Assembly (NCBI GenBank): GCA_033964015.1
Contig: JAWWUD010000095.1
Location: 248,001-312,000, forward strand
Source of the DNA: Scolanthus callimorphus
Lineage: Eukaryota > Cnidaria > Anthozoa > Actiniaria > Edwardsiidae
Reading direction: 5' to 3'
DNA length: 64,000 bases
Of the stretch, positions 46,190-56,565 are shown piece by piece (the first letter of the stretch is position 1; every line of letters begins with the position of its first letter). The notes beneath the pieces are model-generated. The model made no database searches. It was not told the origin of the DNA and was given only the letters and a program-made list of their open reading frames with translations. The translations under genes and the position numbers were made by a program.

Positions 46190-46544
46190 GATGCGTATAA
46201 GTTCGAAATGTTTTACAAAGGACATGTGACCAACAGGGGAACAAAATGCCAAATATCGGGGTGTTGTCCCACAAGCCAATCTTTGCGATTTGTATCGAAT
46301 TGATGTACCTGTCTTTCTATGTTTTTTCCTGTGTCTGCCCGTTGGGTGCTACGACGCGATTTTTTTCCGGTCGCTGTTCCTAGACTATACATTAAAAAAT
46401 TGTCCAAATCTGGATAAGTAAAAATGATAATAATTTTCGCTTGGGTTCCTTGTTGACGTGTATTTTTGTATTGTTCAGATAGGCGCTATATTTAGATTTT
46501 TACTTGCTGCATGTGGAATGTTTATTTCTCAACAATAGACTACG

Positions 46545-46790
46545 AATGAATGCACAACATGGAAACAGTTTTTGTATGAAACCTGAAAAGGGAATCACCT
46601 TTCAAATAATCGGCTTATTTGTGATGGCGACATTTGGTGGGTTGTCTAACGGAGTGGTGATCTTTCTTGCACATTTGTAAAGCCATCATTGTTTGTGCTG
46701 ACTTGTTAACATCCCTAACAAAACCATTGCACGCAAATATAGGATACTTATCGTATTCTAACTTGAATTTATACGAAGACATTTTCAGGG
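46545..46790 (+). pseudogene. GPCR N-terminal relic (TM1-TM2)
   Basis: KPEKGITFQIIGLFVMATFG, then GLSNGVVIFLA, is TM1 of the local family. After a deletion and frame change, CKAIIVCADLLTSLTKPLHA gives TM2 with the CAD motif, followed by GYLSYSNLNLYEDIF. Homology ends at about 46,790, where a different repeat (CCTTGAAAAGTCATGGAATT type) begins. Dead. Confidence 0.72.
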
Positions 46791-47343
46791 TTCACAACGG
46801 CCTGGAAAGTCCTGGAATTCTGGGGGAAAAAACGTTAAAGGCCTTGAAAAGTCATGGAATTTTTAAAAAATATGCTCAAGGTCATTGTAAAGTTTGAATT
46901 TAACATTGACTTTTAGTATGCTCAAGGGTGCTTACAATGACTCATCATCATTTTTGGCAGTTTTGAGGAAGTTTTGAGTAATAAATCATACTTCCAGTTT
47001 ATATGTTTCGCGTGTTTTGAGACCTTTATTTTTATATTTTAGTCCTTGAAAAGTCCTTGAAAAGTCATGTAATTTCATCGGTGTTTTATTGTGTGAACAC
47101 TGATTGCCAGTGTGGCTGAAAAAGCCATTTTTATAAAGTAACATTTAGGCCGAGGGCAAACCTCTGGCTATGCTCCCATTTAGGTAATAGCAATTTTAAT
47201 TTTAATATTCAATGAGGCAGCGATGTATATTTGGCCGTCACTTGCAGTGTCGTGGTAGCTATTTTCCCCTCTCTTTTGCCATCTACGGTATTAACAACAG
47301 CGGCTTTTAGAAAATATGTATTTCTTTGTCCTTGTTTCATTAG
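46791..47343. other. Non-coding stretch before exon A25
   Basis: Contains two copies of a CCTTGAAAAGTCATG motif (about 46,839 and 47,054) that also resembles the A25-A26 intron sequence, suggesting a dispersed repeat. No signal-peptide exon or other coding sequence was recognised. Confidence 0.4.
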
Positions 47344-47906
47344 GCCGTCGTAAGCAGACCACAGGATTCGTAGCCGATGTTATGTTCCTGGTAGACACTT
47401 CATCCTTCCTCAGCAACGAAGAGTTCGCAACACAACTCGACGTCGTCAAGGGGATGTCACGCCGTTTTCGAGTCTCTCCCGTGGGTACCCGGGTGGAGTA
47501 ATAACATACGATGACGATGCCCGCCTTATCATTGATTTCCCTTCCTACAACACTAGTGCTCAATACTACTCCATGCTGAATAATCTTGATAAACGCGGCG
47601 GAGGGAGACGACTTGATAAAGCCATTGAACTGGCTGGGAATACGTTCGCTAAAATACGCCGAAATGCAGCCAAGCTTATGATCATACTTGCCAAGGACAG
47701 ACAGGTCACTGATGACAACGACAAGGCCTTGTCTAGCGTAATAAGACCCCTGAATAATCTGGGCGTGGTCACAAGTGTTGTAGCGATTGGTCCGAATGTG
47801 GATGTGCGAGAGTTGTCGAGTTTTGTGCAGAAGCCGGAGAGCATTGTGTTTGTTAACAGTTACGCGGCACTGCTACAAGACTTGGATCGAATCTGGAAAC
47901 AAATAG
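47344..47906 (+). pseudogene. vWA domain A25 exon with one-base frameshift
   Basis: Acceptor TTGTTTCATTAG (ends 47,343) and donor GTAAGA (47,907) give the same phase-1 frame as other exons, but the length (563 bp) is not a multiple of three. The frame is open as ADVMFLVDTSSFLSNEEF up to about 47,490, then needs one extra base to continue as GVITYDDDARLI, loop 2 GGGRRLDKAI, loop 3 ILAKDRQ. A one-base loss near 47,487-47,492 (ACCCGGGTGGAG) explains this. MIDAS loop DTSSF is degenerate. It could be an assembly error or a real lesion that would truncate the protein unless the exon is skipped, which phase 1-1 permits. Confidence 0.75.
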
Positions 47907-47993
47907 GTAAGATAATCAGGGTTTGTACGCCTCCTGGAAACTCTTGGGTTTTATTTCCCATCCTGGAATGTCCTTGAATATCCTGGAAATTTG

Positions 47994-48065
47994 CCCCAAA
48001 CACCTTAAATACTCCTTGAAAAAGATATTCCCCAAACACCTTAAATACTCCTTGAAAAAGATATT
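47994..48065 (+). repeat. Tandem repeat, 36 bp x 2
   Basis: CCCCAAACACCTTAAATACT, then CCTTGAAAAAGATATT, occurs twice in succession with no mismatch (47,994-48,029 and 48,030-48,065). It lies in the intron after A25. Confidence 0.75.
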
Positions 48066-48779
48066 CGTTGAAGCGATAGTATAGTAAATTGTCAGAGAAG
48101 GGATAGCAAAATCAAAGCTCACGTATTACCAAAAAGATATGCTTCATTGAAGTATAACTGTATGCAAATGCAAAATGTAAGTCATTAAACTGTGAATTTT
48201 CAATTAAAGAGGAACAAAATCGTTTGAAAAGCGATTCTGATTTTATGAAAAGCTCCTGGAAACCATCTTGAAAGGTTTTGAGAAATCTATACTTGAAACG
48301 CCTGGATTTCTAAAATTATCTTGGCGTACGAACCCTGGATAATAGAGCGCGTTTCAGTTTACTTTGTATTCTTATTGGTCGCACATTTCCATCAACCAAT
48401 CACGTGTTAAAGTAAAGCAGCTGTGTATGTGATCACGTGCTCACTGCTTAAGAAAGTAGTCACGTGCCCAACTAAAAAATGCAAATTAACTTTGAATTGA
48501 CTTTATAGCATCGATAAATTTATCGGATAAATTTATTTTCTGATACTTCATTACTCCGAATTGCCAACAGCATGGTGACATTAGCTATTGTCGCAGATAG
48601 GGCCCTTAATGACCTTAATACAGATATGTAGCAGCTGCTCGTAAGATCTAACTCTACTGGCTTGATGCACCTCATTGTTCTATTGTATTCTCGTTCTATT
48701 CTTGTCTTTCCATTGTTTTCACTGAGGTGCATAAATCCTATAGGGGTAGATCTTCCGATAGCTTGTACATGACCCCCTT

Positions 48780-49017
48780 AATAGGCCACTTGCACTAACT
48801 GGGTCACGTGACCCAAAACCAATACATTCTGAATGAAATCTTTAAATTCAACTCACTGCCATTTGTGCCAGGTTAGAGTTTTTATGCTGAAACTTCAATT
48901 TCTGACTAATATCAATTGGTTCTTTGTATTTCAGGAATTGACTTTGACAAAACATCTCGTATAATTAATTAAGAGGTAGTTGGGGTCACGTGACCCAGTT
49001 AGCGCAAGTGGCCTATT
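48780..49017. mobile_element. MITE with GGGTCACGTGACCC-containing TIRs
   Basis: ATAGGCCACTTGCACTAACT followed by GGGTCACGTGACCC at the left is mirrored by GGGTCACGTGACCCAGTTAG then CGCAAGTGGCCTAT at the right. About 238 bp, non-coding, ending some 55 bp before exon A26. Confidence 0.7.
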
Positions 49018-49072
49018 GTCCTTTAAATTCACTCAATCTTTTCGGAACTCATTCCACGTAATATTCTTTCAG

Positions 49073-49416
49073 TCGGTGCTACTGTTGTCAGATGCAACGC
49101 TACCCTTGACGTGGGCATCCTGATGGACTCATCCGGGAGCCTGGGTCTAGCTCATTATGCAAAAGAGCGGCAATTCATAAAGTCGATCATCCGGGAACTT
49201 TTGACGAGCTCTCCGCGCAGCCGCGTTGGCATCGTACCATTCAGTGACTATGCTGCAGTTGCCGTCAGTTTCACGGATTTCGAGACCATGTCTAACTCTG
49301 AGCTGGACGCCACGATAGAAGGGTTGCCTTATGAACAAGGTCGCACCAGGATCGACCGAGCTTTGGGTGTTGCCAACAAGGAGTTGTTTACAAACAAGCG
49401 TCCAGGAGTATCACAG
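49073..49416 (+). CDS. vWA domain A26, first part, canonical MIDAS, Cys-flanked
   Basis: Acceptor AATATTCTTTCAG ends at 49,072, phase 1. The domain opens with a Cys (VRCNAT), then VGILMDSSGSLG (full DxSxS), VGIVPFSDYA, and GRTRIDRAL with the loop-2 Thr. It ends in phase 0 after SQ at donor GTATTT (49,417), the same break position as A1 and A21. The intron (49,417-51,085) contains three MITE-like elements. Confidence 0.87.
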
Positions 49417-49537
49417 GTATTTTTGAAAGACAGCTTGACTTGGCTCTACTACAATGGCATTGACCTTTGTAAAGAGCTACAATATAGGTGAAAACCTACA
49501 CATTCGCATTCCTCGCACGCGCACCATCTTGTTTTGC

Positions 49538-49870
49538 TTATGCCTGGTGCACACTAGCGACATAACAATATATCGGCTTCACGCCAACGTAATTCTCCCA
49601 TTCGATAACGAAAATTTACTTAAATAAGGACACAATACTTTATAAATAAAGCAATGTTATAATAATAATAATAATAACAATAATAAAAATAATCCACCCT
49701 GGCTTTCCAAATTTAGAAATTTGGCTCTTCATCCAGAGGTCCTAAGAACTAAGTTAAAAAATACTAAAACAATTTTATTGTAATCATGTGCATTGAGCAT
49801 TTCTGTTGTTTTCCCACACTGTGACATTGTGACCTAACAACGTTATGGCGCTAGTGTAATCCAGGCATTA
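49538..49870. mobile_element. MITE (GCCTGGTGCACACTAGCGAC family), copy 1
   Basis: TTATGCCTGGTGCACACTAG plus CGACATAAC at the left and GTTATGGCGCTAGTG TAATCCAGGCATTA at the right are inverted repeats. A second copy of the family is at 62,189-62,409. The interior includes an (ATA)n microsatellite near 49,661-49,690. Confidence 0.65.
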
Positions 49871-50321
49871 CTGGAATGGAATCTTTGCTAAGCAGGCAGC
49901 ATGAAGTGACGTGACGTGCAAGATGAACGCAGATTCTGCCCTGAAAATGTTAAAGACCACGTGACCGATGTGCCGCCGTGACATATCTTTTTGTAGGCCA
50001 AAAGGAGTGAGCTCAATCCGTCTAAAAATCATGGAATTTGGTATCTATCCTTTGGTATAAAACTGGTTAAAGTGATATCTAGGCATACAACAACAAACTA
50101 TTGGTGTTATTTTGAAAGTTGTATTAGATCAACACAACAAACAGATCACAACATTGTCACACCCATCGGACACAGGGTCTTTAATATGAAATATAGCAAA
50201 GATGTTGGCACAGAAACCTAAAAAAACCTTAAATATTTTCGATGTTCTTATTATTATTTTAACACCTTCCTAACCTGAAATTTCCACTCTCTTTCTTCCA
50301 CCACTTTGCGCTAGAGGATGT

Positions 50322-50485
50322 GTCTGAATAGACCTTTTCCGCTTGAGAATGTTTTTTGTTTCCACACACCAATATTAATGAATTACAAGAAAACAAAAGA
50401 CATTGTTTCGCATGAGTGCCAGTTGGGAAAATAAACCTAGCAAAACCACAGGGCCCCCACTCAAGCGGAAAATGTCTATTCACAA
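50322..50485. mobile_element. Short TIR element (AATAGACCTTTTCCGCTTGAG)
   Basis: GTCTGAATAGACCTTTTCCG CTTGAG at the left is inverted at the right as CTCAAGCGGAAAATGTCTAT TCAC. About 164 bp, no coding capacity. Confidence 0.55.
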
Positions 50486-50817
50486 CGAGATTTTCTCATC
50501 TATATTGTGATCACTGACCCCAAAGCGGGAAGTAGAACGTGATTGGCTGGTTCCGTTATAGCATTTCTCGGTAACACGTGCAGGTGAACGTTTCCATGAC
50601 AACGCACGCTCCCCTCGAGCAAGAAAAAAAAAACGTGCGAGGACTTCCGAGCCAGCCAGACAACCAGGCGCAACAACTGTCGAAGAAGGCGTACGTTGTC
50701 TTGGAAACCCCGTCCAAATCGACTTTTTGCCTGGCAGCGATTACCTAATGGATGAGAAAATCTTATGGTGAACGTCTCCTCTCGCAAAGTTGAAAGGACG
50801 GCTGCAATAGACAAAAA

Positions 50818-51045
50818 TCGGCTAACGGTGTTTACATCTTGTTGCCAGTCAATTCAGATCATGTGATGATATCTTTGGGTGGATACAGTTGGCACATTTT
50901 TCTCACTCGATCGAGTGCACGAGTTTGTGTGCAGAACCAGGGAAACACTTCCCTGGCAGAACTAATCAAGGGAACCACCCAAAAAAATCATCACATGATC
51001 TGATGAATTGGGTGGCAACAAGATTTAAACACCGTTAGCCGATAT
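50818..51045. mobile_element. MITE (CGGCTAACGGTGTTTACATC family)
   Basis: The left arm CGGCTAACGGTGTTTACATC, then TTGTTGCCAG and CAGATCATGTGATGA, is mirrored at the right by TCATCACATGATCTGATGAA to AACACCGTTAGCCG. It ends only about 40 bp before the acceptor of the last exon of A26. One end of a relative occurs at 19,599-19,635. Confidence 0.7.
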
Positions 51046-51085
51046 TGTCTATTAAGGTTTGTTTGTTCCTTCCTTCCTTTTCAAG

Positions 51086-51328
51086 GTTCTGATTTTAGTA
51101 ACTGATGGCGCCCAGTCTACCGATCCTGGGTATATCCCCGTCAAACAAGCCATCTTGCCTTTCCGAGAGAAAAACATCAAAACCTTGGCTGTCGGTGTCG
51201 GCCGATCGATCGACTTTAATGAACTCACGCTGATAACCGCTGACGTCAATCGTGTCTTCATAGTGGGCGCCTTTAATGAGCTCGAGGGGATTGTAAGAGG
51301 CCTGGTATCTAGTTCCTGTTCTATATGA
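51086..51328 (+). CDS. vWA domain A26, second part and stop codon (terminal exon)
   Basis: Acceptor CCTTCCTTTTCAAG ends at 51,085. Phase-0 continuation VLILVTDGAQ restores the third MIDAS loop with Asp. The strand TLAVGVGRSI, the helix ELEGIVRGLV and a closing Cys (SSSCSI) follow, and the frame ends at TGA 51,326-51,328. With the first part this is a full canonical domain, and the protein ends directly after it, with no membrane anchor. A possible ATTAAA polyadenylation signal lies at 51,706. Confidence 0.87.
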   Translation, partial: VLILVTDGAQSTDPGYIPVKQAILPFREKNIKTLAVGVGRSIDFNELTLITADVNRVFIVGAFNELEGIVRGLVSSSCSI

Positions 51329-54300
51329 GGTACGTGTTGGACTTTGAAGCATTAGAGCACAGCTTTCTATGACATTATCGGCGAAATAGAGCACGTGTGA
51401 TGTTGGGAGAGACACGAGAACGTTGTAAAATCACGAGCCGCACCGGAGCATAGATTTGGACCAAGCAGAGCGCGCGTTATATCGTAGCTATGTTATAAAT
51501 GTTAATAGGTCATGAAGTAAGTCACGGAATGCCCAAATATGTGACATGGAATCCACCTGTCACTTGTTTGTTAAATCGTTTATTTGTCGGCTGCTGGTAC
51601 AGATAATGTTTGTTTGTCAGTTTCCTCGGTTTTTTCCTCGATTTGTCGAATGTCGCTAATCGGTGAACTCTGTTTACACCCTGATCTGACACATTTTCCT
51701 TGCATATTAAATCGCATTCTTTAATTGGATTAAATCCACATCATTCGCGTGCAATTCAGGCATACCCTAAGGCTTTCTCAAACTGTTCATATTCCATGCA
51801 CGCATGTTTCATCCACGGATGTCCAACTGTTTGAGATAAGTACAAAAGGGTAAGCAACCAAGTGTCATCGTATTGCTTGTGCCCTGCGTTACCTTGATGC
51901 TAGTGCGTCATTTTGCGCGGGAAAGGGAAAGGGCAAATGTAAGAATGCCCAAGGAATTCGGATGTCGTGATTTGAAGTTAGGAAACATGATGAGCACGCT
52001 GGGAAAACGGGAGGGGGGCTTTGAAGTAATTTGCGGCATAGGATTGTTTACAGGATATGTTGATTAGGGAGACTTATACGCCAATCTTACCGTTTATAAC
52101 AGATCACGAAAATCTTCCTTAGTCTAAACAAAAGCTTTGATTGCACCAGTTTGTTTTTCTTAAATTTTGAACTGTGATTCTAAGTTTACCTGCGTTTGCT
52201 TTCACTTATTAGGCTTCATTGGGTTTTGGGTGTTATTGAAGATTGATTCCGAATTGCACTGCATGAAAGGATTTAAGTAGTTTAGTCATCATACTCCTGT
52301 GAATCGAAACATCGCGGGGGACTCATCAGTCGTCGGGTTGCACCACTTAAGATTCAATTCAGTTCAATTCAATTCAATTCAATTTTTTCATTTGACAAAA
52401 ATACACGTTGATAAAATACTAGTAGGAATCTTTTTATGCACAGTGCTTATACACTTAAATACGAACGAGAAAAAAGAAAGGAAAATTAATTGTGAATAAC
52501 TTTAGACACTAATATACAATTAAAAATGCAAGCGAGAGAAAAAGGAAAATTAATTGTGAAATCAATTGTGCACGGGTGGCACCGCGCAGATACGAATTCT
52601 AACGAAAGATTTACGTAAGCGTGATTCCTTATTATCTGTATATTCTGTGAAAGCTTTCAATGTGACTGAAATGGAAGACGCGAAACTTTCCGAGATGAAA
52701 GTAGCGCCTAAACCCTCAATCGTGCGGTTTATCCAGCGTTCTGTAAACAGGAAGAAAGAAAGAGGGTTTGACATTGGCCCTGACAGTTAAATGCGACCTC
52801 TTGGCTTGCTTTCCGACTTTATACTTCTTTTATTTCTAAGTATGTTAACAAATCAGATTCACTTAAATGCTACTAGCCAGATTAACTAGCACTGGCTTAG
52901 TTTAGATACGGCAAGGGCCTTTGGAGCAACAGCTGTTGCATTTAAAGCATTTTTTAACAGCTTGCATAACGAGCCTAACGTTTAACTTGCCCTGCCACGC
53001 AAAATTCCCATGGCACCTTGATGTGGATAAGGTTTGTAATCATGAATCTTAAGCACGACTTTTTGCAAAAAAAAAAATAGTAAAAATCCGTGTGCAATAT
53101 TGTTCACACTATCTTATTCAGAAAAATGACTCTCGAACTCGAAAAATGTTTCGGTGCATACTCTTTTATTGACCCCCTTACTTGATTTTATGGTTTATAA
53201 AAGGCCTAACCCCTCGACAATTTATACGAACTTCATTAAACTTTTACAAAGTTTAGATTAATGTATAATCTAAAATAACGGTATCGTGTTATTCGTCTAG
53301 AGCAATAACCGTCTAGAGCAACAACCTTGGATTCTGAGTTGGGTTAAGGTTTACGAAAACAATATTATTTAATCAAGGGAATCGATTGACAAAACTCCCC
53401 TGCAAGGTTTTGTTTAGACTTACCACAAGTCGACCTCTCTAAAGCGAGTAAAAATGAGTCGCGAAGCGACGAGAAGTGAGCGCAGCTAGCTTTTGTGAGT
53501 TGCGAAGCGAACAGCGAGCTAAGAAGCCGCGAGAGCGGCTTTAAGAAAGTCTAGATTTTGTAGACAATAAGCATGTGATTGTCAAAATACCGTTGGGTCA
53601 ACGAAAACAGGAAAAATCGCGTACGCAGGAGCGTTCCAAATTTATGCCAATGGGTTAGAGATATGGCTGATTTAACAAGAATTTATTCGAGTGCCGCCAA
53701 ATTTATCAGCTTCATAACGAGCCCCAACTTGTATAGGTTCCTCGAAGTTTCGTGGTTCTACGCTTTTCTGACTAGGACAGTATCCTGATGTTCAGTAACC
53801 TTGAAATGACAAGAATTGTTATTCCCAAGGCCCTTGTAATGGCGAAGGCCTTTATAGCTTCCACCTGCATTTCTCGTTTGTGGACACCATGAAGTGATCC
53901 TATCATTAATTGCGTCCGATTTCTGTTCAAGGTTTTCAGCAAGTGCTTTTCCTGAGGCGGAATCGTCCAAGCAACAACTATTACATTGTGTATTTGGAAG
54001 TACCTGGACTAAATACAAAGGTTCCTACCAACAGTAAAGAAGATAAGTACAACGCTACCCTGTACAGAGAGGCATAACCTTGCATGAACTACATGAACTA
54101 TACTGCCAGTTGAAACAGCTGGTGAAACTATCATAATGCTACATCAATAGCGCACTGTTTTTCTTGTCCTAAGAAAAATAAATATCCTAATAAAACACTG
54201 CAGTTCGGAAATTACGGGTTTTGTCTGTAGTTTTAATGTTTTATTCCAATTCAAATAAAATCATTTATTTTACCGGATCTCGATAACGTCTGATCTTGAT

Positions 54301-54704
54301 AAGAGCAACCTTGAACCAATCTGCCGTTTTGGTCGAACTGATCTTTTTATTAAACGATTAGGCTTATTGTTTATTGTTTTCTCTATCGTTTCATTATTTC
54401 CACATCTCCAGCTGTGATAAGCTTTAGCTGAGTTTCCACTGCGAGGGTTATCAGTTTCACTATGTGGATAGCCTGCGAAATAAATGGCGTGTGAAACCAA
54501 AGGTAGATACTCGATTGGGGCGGACACCCTCTCACACTATGGCGAGGGGTGGACGTTAGGGTTCCATCTCTTTATCGTGGATTATCGTGATGGGTGGATG
54601 AGGGGTGCATCCCATTCTTGAGGGCTGCATCCCATTATCGTGACGGGTGCTCTTATTATCGTGAGAGACTCCTTCTTGTTATTTCAGACCATAGTTACTA
54701 ACTT
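51329..54704. other. Intergenic region between gene A end and gene B
   Basis: 3.4 kb, presumably 3' UTR then spacer. It shows a (TTCAA)n microsatellite at 52,353-52,386, a patch rich in GCGAAGCGA-type motifs (53,440-53,540) and a loose repeat of CATCCCATT/TATCGTGA motifs (54,560-54,665). A 74-codon frame at 52,566-52,790 has no recognisable domain. No further gene seen. Confidence 0.5.
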
Positions 54705-55088
54705 ATGTTCGTACATCTCCGTGTAGTTTGTATTCCAAATAAACATTACTCGTTGATATGTTTTGCTAAAAAGGACTGCGTTTTTTACCGCTCCGTAATT
54801 TGGCGGGAAATAGGTGATGCCACTCATCCAATTACGAACACCAGTCGTGACTCCAACAAAAGCTGATAAAGGCAGTCTTAATACATTTGATTACCCAGGC
54901 CTTTGGGCGGGTATCACAAGTGTAAACATCGCTAAGTCCTCTGACCTAGACCTAGAAATAGCCTGATCAAGATCATCACAAGTGACGGAACTAATTGTCA
55001 AAATATCGGCCGTGCATGATTTGGAGGAGTCTGGAATGCGATGAAGTCTTGAGCAGAGAAATACGGGATCAGTTGTGAAGAGATCAAG

Positions 55089-55149
55089 ATGGCTCTGGGA
55101 CTAGTACTTCATGTAGCGTGCCTGATGATATTTGCTTCAATACAAACAG
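55089..55149 (+). CDS. Gene B first exon, copy 1 (signal peptide)
   Basis: ATG at 55,089 in the context CAAGATGG. It codes MALGLVLHVACLMIFASIQT, a 20-residue hydrophobic signal peptide, and ends in phase 1 at donor GTTAGT (55,150). Joined to the exon at 57,866 it gives ...SIQT-V-KTDC, so cleavage just before the first vWA domain is likely. Confidence 0.8.
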
Positions 55150-56504
55150 GTTAGTTTGTTTATTAATATCAAAGTGTGTTTTAGTTAGCCCTTGTGTGTC
55201 GATCTTGAGCTTTCCAAGATGAGAATGCTGCAGTACAAAACCTGATGGGTTTGATAAAATAATACCGTTGTAGCCTATGCAAAGATAAAGCTTTTGCACA
55301 GACAATTAAGTATAACAAATATTAGTAAACCCTTTATCTGTATATATATTTATTAGAACTGGTAAGCTACATTTCAGGTTGTCTCGATTGCATAGTTTTG
55401 GCCGATAAGCTGGAGAGAGTAAAACTATTCAGCAAATCTGAACACAATGGTCAAGTGACACTCCGACTGATCTCCATGTTAATGTTGCCCCAAATGTAAA
55501 TATATATCAACAGCAGGGGAATATATAAGCTAATTTTAAAGCCCTGAGCTTAATATTCTTTGACAATAAAGACTCACTCAAAAGTAATAGTTTAAATACC
55601 AGTGAAGCCATTGGGAGTTTTTCCGGCCTGATAAGGTCCATGTTCGATAAGTGTACCCTAGACCATGAACTCAGTACTGTAATCGCTGGTTCAAGCCAAT
55701 AATGATAAGCCTTACTGTAATATAGAATTCACACAATGTTGTGTACTCATTAACACGGCATTGATACATAATTCACACTATACATTTTGTAGTTTTCTTT
55801 CCTGTTTAGCTATTACTAGCTACAAAACTAATCACTCGCGGGATGATAAATCAGCAAATGCTATCATATCATCTACGTGCGTCTTTATCTGTCCGTCGTA
55901 AATTGTACAGAAACTGCAATCAAAACAACACCCTGCACAAAGGATTATTTAAAAGTAATACACGTGTTTGTTCGAGGATTATTACATTAAAAATTGTCAC
56001 TAAAGAATTCCCGACGCGATTATGATTTGAATTTAGGAGGAAAACATTTAGAAATATATTAAACTTGAGTCTATTTGACAAACGTTGCATTTTTTAAGAA
56101 GCTGGAGCATCTATGTTCGATGTTCGTACATCTCCGTGTAGTTTGTATTCCAAATAAACATTACTCGTTGATATGTTTTGCTAAAAAGGACTGCGTTTTT
56201 TACCGCTCCGTAATTTGGCGGGAAATAGGTGATGCCACTCATCCAATTACGAACACCAGTCGTGACTCCAACAAAAGCTGATAAAGGCAGTCTTAATACA
56301 TTTGATTACCCAGGCCTTTGGGCGGGTATCACAAAGTGTAAACATCGCTAAGTCCTCTGACCTAGACCTAGAAATAGCCTGATCAAGATCATCACAAGTG
56401 ACGGAACTAATTGTCAAAATATCGGCCGTGCATGATTTGGAGGAGTCTGGAATGCGATGAAGTCTTGAGCAGAGAAATACGGGATCAGTTGTGAAGAGAT
56501 CAAG

Positions 56505-56565
56505 ATGGCTCTGGGACTAGTACTTCATGTAGCGTGCCTGATGATATTTGCTTCAATACAAACAG
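56505..56565 (+). CDS. Gene B first exon, copy 2 (signal peptide)
   Basis: Identical in sequence and donor to the exon at 55,089, displaced by 1,416 bp within the tandem duplication. Being nearer to exon B1 it may be the main start; use of both would give two transcripts with the same protein but different 5' UTRs. Confidence 0.8.

Larger units (their letters stand above)
43961..46540. other. Repeat-rich intergenic stretch
   Basis: No gene recognised. It holds a solo-LTR-like element, a long foldback element and a TIR element, each listed separately, plus a GTTATTCATGAG direct repeat near 45,366-45,400. The minus-strand frames at 44,343, 45,507 and 46,213 lie in or beside repeats and show no domains. 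Confidence 0.5.
1..51328 (+). other. Gene A model: giant tandem vWA-domain gene (5' end outside window)
   Basis: Gene-level span linking the exons for domains A1-A26 listed below. Every exon or exon pair begins with two bases and ends with one base of a split codon (phase 1-1). Coding length per domain is a multiple of three in every case except A25. Domains are 179-215 residues with the pattern hydrophobic strand, DxSxx loop, KSRxAxITYG strand, GGxRRxDxAL loop and VxLLTAG strand. A24 ends in a good donor (GTAAGT at 26,799) and A25 starts with a phase-1 acceptor at 47,344, so a single transcript is possible; A26 ends in a stop at 51,326-51,328. Alternative: gene A ends near 26.8 kb and A25-A26 are a separate remnant. 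No transmembrane, EGF, TSP1 or collagen segment is seen among the exons. RNA evidence is not available here. Confidence 0.6.

Noticed and set aside
52566..52790. 74-codon open frame after the end of gene A
   Set aside because: No recognisable domain, no start context or splice partners; AT-rich intergenic setting.
55084..55305. Minus-strand frame of 73 codons, repeated at 56,500-56,721
   Set aside because: It is antisense to the signal-peptide exon and is repeated only because the whole block is duplicated.
55843..56025. 60-codon frame, repeated at 57,259-57,441
   Set aside because: Its duplication follows from the 1.4-kb tandem repeat; no domain or splice evidence.
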